From assembly GCA_018985225.1 (NCBI GenBank), contig JADGIF010000264.1:1-12318 (forward strand): 12,318 nt of DNA, written 5' to 3'. The DNA comes from Amoeboradix gromovi (lineage: Eukaryota > Sanchytriomycota > Sanchytriomycetes > Sanchytriales > Sanchytriaceae). Below the pieces are notes generated by a model, which was given only the letters and a program-made list of their open reading frames with translations, did no database searches and had not been told where the DNA came from. The translations under genes were made by a program, and so were the position numbers. This document shows, piece after piece, positions 1 through 5,282 of the stretch; position 1 is the first letter of the stretch, and each line of letters begins with the position of its first letter.

Positions 1-74
1 ACAGAATATTTATTTTCCTTTTATACTCGTCAACTCCGCAACTAGCTGAATGTCCACTCACCTCTTAAATCCAT
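1..74 (-). CDS. possible 5' end of a gene diverging from VPS37 (partial, with a candidate intron)
   Basis: On the minus strand an ATG at 74 opens a short frame (M-D-L-R) that runs into a textbook 5' splice signal, G|GTGAGT, at 61. Without splicing the frame stops after ten codons. If 46-61 (16 nt, GTGAGT...TTCAG) is removed, the frame continues as M-D-L-R-A-S-C-G-V-D-E-Y-K-R-K and stays open to the window edge. A longer intron ending at another AG, or beyond the window, is equally possible. The arrangement would put two divergent starts 80 bp apart, which suits the compact layout. The product cannot be recognised from so few residues. The start and splice donor are seen; the gene itself is inferred. 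Confidence 0.22.
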
Positions 75-154
75 AAAATTAATAAAGCTAAAATAATGTT
101 CCAAGTTGTTACAGAAAGTTTGTTCAGTTTTTATATTTGATGTCCCAACTGTAA

Positions 155-619
155 ATGCTGAAACGCAGTTGGATGAATAAACAGAACCTTAAGAAACTAA
201 ACAAGGAAGAGCTAGACCGGATAATACACGATCCAGAAGCTTATTTGATGACAGATGAAGGATTAAAGAGCCTTAAAGTCATGATAGTAGAGGAACAAGA
301 ACGACTGAGATCGATTTGCTTAGAAAATAAACAGGCACATCTGGCGCTACAAGGAAAGCAAAAAGAGCTTCTGGAGCTTCAAAATAACCTTAGTGAAATT
401 TACACTGAGTATCAGCAGCGTTGGATAGAGTATTCTGAGATCAGGGAATTGAATTCTTTGGAACCTAAACGCAAGAAATTGAGTATCTTAGTTAATGAGT
501 CCCAGAAGCAGTGCGATGAGATTGCAAACAAGTCTTATTATGATGATTTCTTACTAGACTATAAGGAAGCTAGAATCAAATATTATCAACGTCATTTTAA
601 ATTAGGCAATCTGCAGTAG
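155..619 (+). CDS. VPS37-like ESCRT-I subunit (Mod(r) domain)
   Basis: A 154-residue, almost wholly helical, charged protein. VPS37 is the subunit of ESCRT-I that, with TSG101/VPS23 and VPS28, sorts ubiquitinated membrane cargo into multivesicular bodies. The pattern fits the Mod(r) domain: an N-terminal stretch with short acidic and hydrophobic blocks (L-x-x-I-I-H-D-P-E, residues 20-29), a long coiled coil with the E-E-Q-E-R-L-R segment near 46-52 and a heptad-like middle, and the family's C-terminal ending F-L-x-x-Y-x-x-A-R-x-x-Y-Y-x-R-x-x-K-L (about 132-151). Length is near that of small fungal VPS37 proteins. The ATG at 155 is the first in frame; a second at 173 is a possible alternative. 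An AATAAA-type poly(A) signal lies at 656-661, 37 bp after the stop. Another short coiled-coil protein could mimic the pattern, but the tail is characteristic. Confidence 0.7.
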   Translation: MLKRSWMNKQNLKKLNKEELDRIIHDPEAYLMTDEGLKSLKVMIVEEQERLRSICLENKQAHLALQGKQKELLELQNNLSEIYTEYQQRWIEYSEIRELNSLEPKRKKLSILVNESQKQCDEIANKSYYDDFLLDYKEARIKYYQRHFKLGNLQ

Positions 620-1230
620 CTTTTATTCTACTAATTGCTGCAACACATGCCATTAAATAAAACTTTAAAATCTTTGTAATAAATCTCGATATTTTCAATT
701 AGTCTAATGCCGCAAATTCTCTAGGCCAATTTGTTTGCAACAAATCTAGAAAATAGAATCCAAGATGTGCTTGGCATCATAAAATTAACTCGTAGAAGAG
801 AAATGCCACGAATCATTTATTAGCTAAAAGCGTCAGTTCCTAAACACTGATATTTTTATTCTGATATATTGTTCACTAGTTGATCATATTTAGCCCGGTT
901 TGTTATACTTTGAACGTATACATTTTGAGCGATTACAATTACGACCGTATCATGCCAAACTAGAAAGACAATGTTAGTTACACCAAAGTTGTGTAAGCAG
1001 AAACACATTACTACTGTAGTTCAAATACCAATAGATGTTGAAGGCCACTTGGGTATGTCCTCTGGAGTGTTGTACTTGGTAGAGATGTGAATGCGTGTTT
1101 CAACAATATTCAAAGTCAAAGAGTGTCTATCGAATAAGGAGGGACTAGCTCGTAGCGAAGAGTAGCTGATAGGGAGCTGCCACCTAAAGTATTTGCGACA
1201 GAGTACGTGCTATTATAATTTACTGGTTTA
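620..1230. other. gene-poor interval, no recognised feature
   Basis: About 610 bp between VPS37 and Fanzor relic A. Apart from the poly(A) signal at 656-661, I see only frames broken by frequent stops. The longest ATG frame, 971-1090 (39 residues on the plus strand), matches nothing I know. No tRNA, rRNA or tandem array is visible. It may be old mobile-element debris like its right-hand neighbour, but I found no shared motif that shows this. Confidence 0.5.
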
Positions 1231-1700
1231 GCCTCCTCGTTAAAAGTCCTGATTTCCGAGAAAATCGAGAATTTCCACAGAGAAACCAGCATTGTCAGAT
1301 GCTCCATTGCAGTGATTGCTCACGCTTTCACTACCCTGAGGCGGGATTGAATAAGCATATATTTGATGTACATGTTCCTTGCTGCCATATATCTCTATTG
1401 TCGCATATTCGGTAAGACCAACCACAAGAACTATTAAATAAACGGTTTACAAGTTTATTTATCGTTCATCTCTTTCCTGGCGTTCAGAGACATCTAATTC
1501 TTTCATGTTTAGACCACTTCCTGAGTGTTGATGAATGTATGCTGTACCTGTTAGTTACTTATTTAGAATTGATTTAACATTTGCGAAAATGAAGGATATC
1601 GAGTGTTTAAGCTGTTAGAAAATCTGGAAAAGTCTTGAAATTATACAAAAATGCATACAAATTCGCGATAAATGATTTATTCAAGAAAACAATCGAGCTG
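1231..1700 (-). mobile_element. degenerate Fanzor (eukaryotic TnpB-like) element, relic A
   Basis: This block aligns along its whole length, with a gap of roughly 110 bp, to 7243-7820 in the same orientation. Both copies start near CTCCTCGTT and end at the same CAATCGAGCTG. Read on the minus strand, 1388-1320 encodes M-A-A-R-N-M-Y-I-K-Y-M-L-I-Q and ends in V-V-K-A-stop. Just before it the other frames give D-N-R-D, so the ensemble reads as the RuvC-III end of TnpB/Fanzor proteins (D-R-D-x-N-A-A-R-N). The zinc-ribbon region is mostly lost. No long open frame survives, so this is a dead copy. It ends 38 bp before the ATG of glyoxalase II and so occupies that gene's promoter region. Fanzors are the eukaryotic relatives of TnpB, RNA-guided DNA nucleases. 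Confidence 0.7.
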
Positions 1701-1738
1701 TTTGAGACATTTAAGTGTCTAATTTTGTAATACCTCCT

Positions 1739-2473
1739 ATGATTCGAGTGTTCCCGATTAAATGTCTTTCTGATAATTATTCCTACATTGTCCAATGTCT
1801 TAGTACCAACAGAGGCGTGCTAATAGATCCAGTGGACCCTTCAAAAGCGTTCAAAGTCGCAGACGATAATAATATCAACATTGTGCAGAGTTTGGTGACT
1901 CATCACCATTTGGATCATCACAGTATTAAGGAACTGCTTAAAATTAGATCTATCCCTGTAATAAGTGGGGATGTGAGAATCCCTAATTCTGAAATTATTC
2001 ACGATGGTCAATCATGGAAAGTAGGTGAAATGACAGTACAGTCCATTTTCACTCCAGGGCATACAAATGGTCACTATTCATATTTCATCCATAGTAACAA
2101 GGAAAATCATGTATTCACCGGAGACTTTTTGTTTATTGGAGGGTGCGGTCGGTTTTTTGAGGGTACTGCGAAAACAATGTGGAATTCAATCCTCAAATTT
2201 AAGCAACTACCAAAGGATACCAAAGTATGGGTAGGGCATGAGTATACTGCAAGTAATTACAAATGGGCTCTTTCGGTTGCAAAGACATCAGAATTGGAGG
2301 ACAGATACACATGGGCTTTGGGGCAAGACATGACTGTACCAAGTACTGTTGAGTTAGAAGCATCTTATAACTTGTTTGTTAATTCTGACAGTGAGAAACT
2401 GTTTAGAATATTTAATACAGACAATCCTGTTAATGTGTTATCAGCACTGCGGGATTCAAAAGATAATTTTTAA
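1739..2473 (+). CDS. GLO2: hydroxyacylglutathione hydrolase (glyoxalase II)
   Basis: Second enzyme of the glyoxalase pathway: it hydrolyses S-D-lactoylglutathione to D-lactate and glutathione, clearing methylglyoxal. The 244-residue product has the full metallo-beta-lactamase-fold metal set: T-H-H-H-L-D-H-H at 54-61 (ligands H55, H57, D59, H60), H108 in T-P-G-H-T, D129 in F-T-G-D-F-L-F and H167 in V-G-H-E-Y-T. The family signatures G-C-G-R-F-F-E-G-T-A (135-144) and the C-terminal N-P-V-N-V-L-S-A-L-R are present, so the protein is complete. I chose the ATG at 1739 because M-I-R-V-F-P-I-K-C-L-S-D-N-Y matches the usual start; the frame is open further upstream but has only a GTG there. The D-H-A-G-G loop of most relatives is D-H-H-S-I here, and no mitochondrial presequence is visible, suggesting a cytosolic form. 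AATAAA overlaps the stop codon. The upstream DNA is Fanzor relic A and the downstream DNA relic C. Confidence 0.95.
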   Translation: MIRVFPIKCLSDNYSYIVQCLSTNRGVLIDPVDPSKAFKVADDNNINIVQSLVTHHHLDHHSIKELLKIRSIPVISGDVRIPNSEIIHDGQSWKVGEMTVQSIFTPGHTNGHYSYFIHSNKENHVFTGDFLFIGGCGRFFEGTAKTMWNSILKFKQLPKDTKVWVGHEYTASNYKWALSVAKTSELEDRYTWALGQDMTVPSTVELEASYNLFVNSDSEKLFRIFNTDNPVNVLSALRDSKDNF

Positions 2474-2512
2474 TAAACTGCCTTATTGTTTACAGACTAG
2501 TCCTCATGGAAG

Positions 2513-2645
2513 CTCGGTTTCCTAAAAAATCAAGAGTTTCCGCAGAGAAACTGATAGTGTTTGTTGCACATGCTCTCAACACACTCAGGCGGACTTATAT
2601 GCTTCTTTGTTACTTGTTGCCATACTGTCTTCGCCTAATTACAGA
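2513..2645 (-). mobile_element. degenerate Fanzor element, relic C, C-terminal part
   Basis: The plus-strand text from 2513 (TTTCCTAAAAAATCAAGAG and on through GTTTCCGCAGAGAAACT, ACTCAGGCGGA and TTGCCATACTGTCTTCG) is a diverged version of relics A and B (TTTCCGAGAAAATCGAGAAT..., CCCTGAGGCGGGA, TTGCTGCCATATGG...GTCTTC). On the minus strand the position matching the conserved D-R-D-x-x-A-A motif reads G-A-A-G-A-C-A-G-T then A-T-G-G-C-A-A-C-A, so the coding sense is still minus but the frame is destroyed. Similarity stops near 2645, exactly where the zinc ribbon should follow; material matching the upstream part reappears at 3345-3445. It begins about 40 bp after the glyoxalase II stop. Confidence 0.55.
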
Positions 2646-2789
2646 CGCCCACTTCCAATATCTTCAACAGTTCTGCTTCTTGAGATGTCCTTTAACAAGG
2701 TACTTGAATTTCTTTCAAAGAGCCATGTTATGCTTATCGGATGAGAATCCCGCAGGTAAGGTGCACTCTTTAAATGCCTCGTAAACGGT

Positions 2790-3267
2790 ACAGGAATCGA
2801 TTACCTGGTGAGAATAGCCACCGGATTTTTCCTTAGAGTAGTGCATAATGAATTGCTTGGTGATACCTTGGGATATGACATATTCTGACGATGGTAATAT
2901 GTTGACAATTGCCGTTGGCGTGAAAGTGAAAAAGACAAAAATAAACAACTCTCAATATCATAGAACTTCTTTTTATTGGTACTGGGATTTTGTCACCATT
3001 CAACACTTTGCAGATCTACTTACGACTTTGAGCAATTTTTTCGCATCAGAATATGCGAAATGAAAAGAACTCAAAGTTCATTAGAGTTGCGACCATTCAA
3101 AAACAATATGATGTGTCCAACACTTGTAGTAGCTGCAAGCGTTATGAAAGGATTCCATCGTTGCGTCAATTGTCAGCAATGCGGTCACCAAGACCGTAGA
3201 GATATCAATCCAGGTACTTCAAAATAATGTAGGCAAGAACATGCTCAAATGGTATCTCCGAAGTTGA
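2790..3267 (+). pseudogene. TnpB/Fanzor-like nuclease tail on the plus strand (pseudogene)
   Basis: Three plus-strand frames together read like the end of a TnpB/Fanzor protein. From about 3070 one frame gives K-N-S-K-F-I-R-V-A-T-I-Q-K-Q-Y-D-V-S-N and then T-C-S-S-C-K-R-Y-E-R, the place of the (E)-x-Y-T-S-x-T-C-x-x-C signature. After a one-base shift the next frame gives F-H-R-C-V-N-C-Q-Q-C-G-H-Q-D-R-R-D-I-N, the second zinc knuckle and RuvC-III motif. Skipping 3214-3232 (19 nt, GT...AG) joins this to P-G-K-N-M-L-K-W-Y-L-R-S-stop at 3267. The spacing between the two CxxC pairs (about 11 residues) matches relic B. Further upstream, G-I-D-Y-L-V-R-I-A-T-G (from 2793) could be an RuvC-I remnant, but this is weak. 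Orientation and sequence differ from relics A, B and C, so it is probably another subfamily. Confidence 0.5.
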
Positions 3268-3344
3268 GCCAATTGAATCTAATGTTAACAGAGGTGTTCA
3301 GAAACTGGTCCTAATATGGGAACTCTACAACTTCCTTGTAAACA

Positions 3345-3445
3345 AACCTCTGTTGCTTATTTTCTCAAGACTGACCAAATGAGATTCAGGTCGATTTTCT
3401 TTGTTTACACTCTTACAAGAACTGCACTATATGACATTGCTCTTT
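3345..3445 (-). mobile_element. Fanzor relic C, probable upstream part
   Basis: The minus strand here contains GAGTGTAAACAAAGAAAATCG followed by CTGAATCTCATTTGGTCAG, which lines up with relic B's GTGTAAACAAAGAGGAAGACG...ATGAATCATTTACTAGTCAG. The encoded trace is H-I-V-Q-F-L-stop-E-C-K-Q-R-K-S, equivalent to relic B's H-Y-T-F-K-E-R-L-K-F-K-C-K-Q-R, so this is the stretch between RuvC-II and the zinc ribbon. Together with 2513-2645 it would make one minus-strand element split by about 700 bp. The match is short and broken by stops; a coincidental 13-base identity cannot be excluded, though the second matching block makes it less likely. Confidence 0.4.
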
Positions 3446-3596
3446 TATGAACTATCCCCAATATTTTCCAGCTCATCGTCTTTAATTGGCCTTAACCCTA
3501 CCCAAAGTGGTTCTTAATGGAATCTAAGCACTTCACAATTAATAGAAAGTGATATATATCGATGTATAAAAATAACTCTTCACACAACTGGGGTAC

Positions 3597-3749
3597 ATGG
3601 GTAAGTCAGCTAAATTTTGCAAAAGATTATCCACCAAGGAAAGGTCAGCTTTAAAAGTTAAAAAAGATAAACTAAAAAAGAGTAATACAAAGAGCCAGTT
3701 TAAAACAGCCAATAAATCGGAATTCAAATTTTACTCACAATTTATTTAA
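3597..3749 (+). CDS. small lysine-rich protein, function unknown
   Basis: A 50-residue frame, ATG to TAA, starting M-G-K-S-A-K-F-C-K-R and rich in lysine throughout (K-K-D-K-L-K-K-S at about 22-29). Small basic proteins opening with M-G-K-S-A-K-F are, as I recall, present in many fungi, possibly nuclear or nucleolar; that is from memory and unchecked. The sequence around the start, GGGTAAGT at 3599-3606, also looks like a strong 5' splice site, so the ATG might instead sit at an exon edge: another frame from 3562 (M-Y-K-N-N-S-S-H-N-W) crosses the same point. A second short frame, 3764-3856 (30 residues, M-T-M-S-V-S-A-I-T-V-K-R), lies just downstream and could be a further exon; no intron joining the two is convincing. 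It converges on the ankyrin gene. Confidence 0.4.
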   Translation: MGKSAKFCKRLSTKERSALKVKKDKLKKSNTKSQFKTANKSEFKFYSQFI

Positions 3750-3866
3750 ACCAAAAGCAATCTATGACGATGTCAGTATCTGCTATAACAGTCAAACGAA
3801 AAGGTGAAGCTTTATCAGACCCTAGGAGTACTGCGAATTGCGTGGAAGAGTTTTAAATTATATCTT

Positions 3867-5123
3867 TCAAATATACTTTTGTACCACTTTGTTGCCTCTC
3901 AGTGTTGACAAAATCGCATCCCTTCTAGGGTTGTTCCTGCAGAGGTGTTTAGAAATAGCGTCTTTAATGGCTATGCTGGATGATGACCTTTTAAGTCCAA
4001 AGGGGATCAAACAATTCTCTGGAAATAATCTGAATGCCAAAGTGAGATCTTTCTTATTCCACATTTTCATGTCTTTCAGCTTTAGATAAGGCGTCCATCC
4101 CATGGAATTAATAGCCTGAACATTGGTGTCTGTGCATAACAACTTTAGTAAGTACTCCGTATGGCAAGATTGCAATGCCACAAACAATGGCGTATTACCA
4201 AGATGATCAACTGCATCCAGATCGACGCAGTTGAACTTTGATAACTGAATTGCCTCATCAGCAAAATAACTACCACGGTTTAAAAAATCAAACAAATCCA
4301 AAGTAAATCTGTTTCTTAGTTTCGATTGTATCTCAAAATCGTACCCGAAATCTCTTGCAACCCTGGCTAATGTATGGCCGTTTTCATCCAAAGCGTAAAG
4401 ATCAATTCCTACCTCACTATCCTGTGATGCGTAACCGGTGATCTTTAAGATCCAATACAAGGGATTCCAATAATTCTTTTGGAGGATATCAAGGACTTCC
4501 TGATTAGGTTTTCTTGCTTTGAGCGCTTTAAACAATCTCAGTGTCTCATTGTTCACTTGTGCGCAATCAATAACAGCACAATCAATTTTAGGATTCAGTT
4601 TATTTAATATAAAATGACTCAGTTTCAAAGGCCTCCTATAGCGTCTAGGATAGGTGGCATGTTGGAAAGCAATGAAGTAAGGAATGAGATTCATAGTACC
4701 GCCAAGTAACTTAATATTCTTTGGGGTAACTAACAAAGTAATCAAGTCTGGATCAGACCGACATTCTAGTGCCAGGTGCAATGGGGTTTGACCTAACGAA
4801 TCCTGAATGTTTTTATTGTCTTCAGATATAAAAAGAACGACAATATCCTTGTCAAGTGCTACATTTATAGCCTCATGAAGAATTGTAGATTTTTTATCGC
4901 CAAATTGAGCCTCGTAATCTATAACACAACCCTGAACCAATTTTCTAATGGCTGGTAATTCTGTATTACCTAGCGACTTGAACAGTTTTTCGGTATCACA
5001 CTTTTCTTGCTCTTTAGTTACTGAACTTCCAGATGCGAAGAGAACAAAAATGAAAATCAAATACATAATATGTTGAAAAACAATTAAGGTATTTAAGTAC
5101 TCATTTTCAGGCCCGGCACGCAT
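3867..5123 (-). CDS. ankyrin-repeat protein with N-terminal hydrophobic (signal) segment
   Basis: A 418-residue protein. Residues 20-33 (M-Y-L-I-F-I-F-V-L-F-A-S-G-S) form a compact hydrophobic run followed by small residues, as in a cleavable signal peptide. If translation starts at the internal ATG at 5066 (M20) the signal would be exactly N-terminal, so that start is a serious alternative to the ATG at 5123. Ankyrin-type cores follow: S-T-I-L-H-E-A-I-N (79-87), G-Q-T-P-L-H-L-A-L (111-119), G-H-T-L-A-R-V-A (249-256), G-N-T-P-L-F-V-A-L (309-317) and G-W-T-P-Y-L-K-L (342-349). The spacing is irregular and the 130-240 region is degenerate, so probably four or five repeats are genuine. There is no second membrane segment, which suggests a secreted or luminal protein. 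Ankyrin repeats bind proteins; the partner is unknown. The stop is TGA, and PsuG-PfkB lies upstream on the same strand. Confidence 0.8.
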   Translation of the reverse strand: MRAGPENEYLNTLIVFQHIMYLIFIFVLFASGSSVTKEQEKCDTEKLFKSLGNTELPAIRKLVQGCVIDYEAQFGDKKSTILHEAINVALDKDIVVLFISEDNKNIQDSLGQTPLHLALECRSDPDLITLLVTPKNIKLLGGTMNLIPYFIAFQHATYPRRYRRPLKLSHFILNKLNPKIDCAVIDCAQVNNETLRLFKALKARKPNQEVLDILQKNYWNPLYWILKITGYASQDSEVGIDLYALDENGHTLARVARDFGYDFEIQSKLRNRFTLDLFDFLNRGSYFADEAIQLSKFNCVDLDAVDHLGNTPLFVALQSCHTEYLLKLLCTDTNVQAINSMGWTPYLKLKDMKMWNKKDLTLAFRLFPENCLIPFGLKRSSSSIAIKDAISKHLCRNNPRRDAILSTLRGNKVVQKYI

Positions 5124-5203
5124 AATCGCCGCATATTAGAAATTCATGATGATTGCATTAAAAATATATCAACTTTTGGCGAATTTGATATTGAAATTGC
5201 AAT

Positions 5204-5231
5204 GTGGATAATCTAACGTGGATAATCTCAC
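5204..5231. repeat. two tandem copies of a 14-bp unit upstream of the ankyrin gene
   Basis: GTGGATAATCTAAC at 5204-5217 is followed directly by GTGGATAATCTCAC at 5218-5231, differing at one base. The pair sits 80 bp before the first possible start of the ankyrin gene and reads on that gene's strand as two GATTATCCAC boxes. It could be a doubled transcription-factor site or simply a local slip duplication. Confidence 0.5.
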
Positions 5232-5282
5232 GTAATTGGAATGGAATTGATGATAATGAAGTTAAATAACAATAAAAAGTGA

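Noticed and set aside
1715-1738. Upstream extension of the glyoxalase II frame starting at a GTG
   Set aside because: GTG starts are not usual in eukaryotes, and the ATG at 1739 matches the family's normal N-terminus.
1116-1795. Three overlapping minus-strand open frames of about 60 codons (1116-1307, 1240-1425, 1607-1795)
   Set aside because: They run across the ends of relic A or into the glyoxalase II gene and do not keep the Fanzor frame; they are chance openings in decayed repeat DNA.
2506-2784. 92-codon plus-strand frame after glyoxalase II
   Set aside because: Its first half is antisense to the Fanzor relic at 2513-2645 and has no recognisable motif.
2715-2948. 77-codon minus-strand frame with a hydrophobic start
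   Set aside because: Not similar to relics A/B, lies antisense to the plus-strand nuclease-like region, and has no family match.
3287-3354. 9-bp inverted repeat (AACAGAGGT / ACCTCTGTT) after the plus-strand nuclease-like stop, considered as a guide-RNA scaffold
   Set aside because: The loop of about 50 bp is too long for a convincing hairpin and the element is decayed; no supporting second copy was found.
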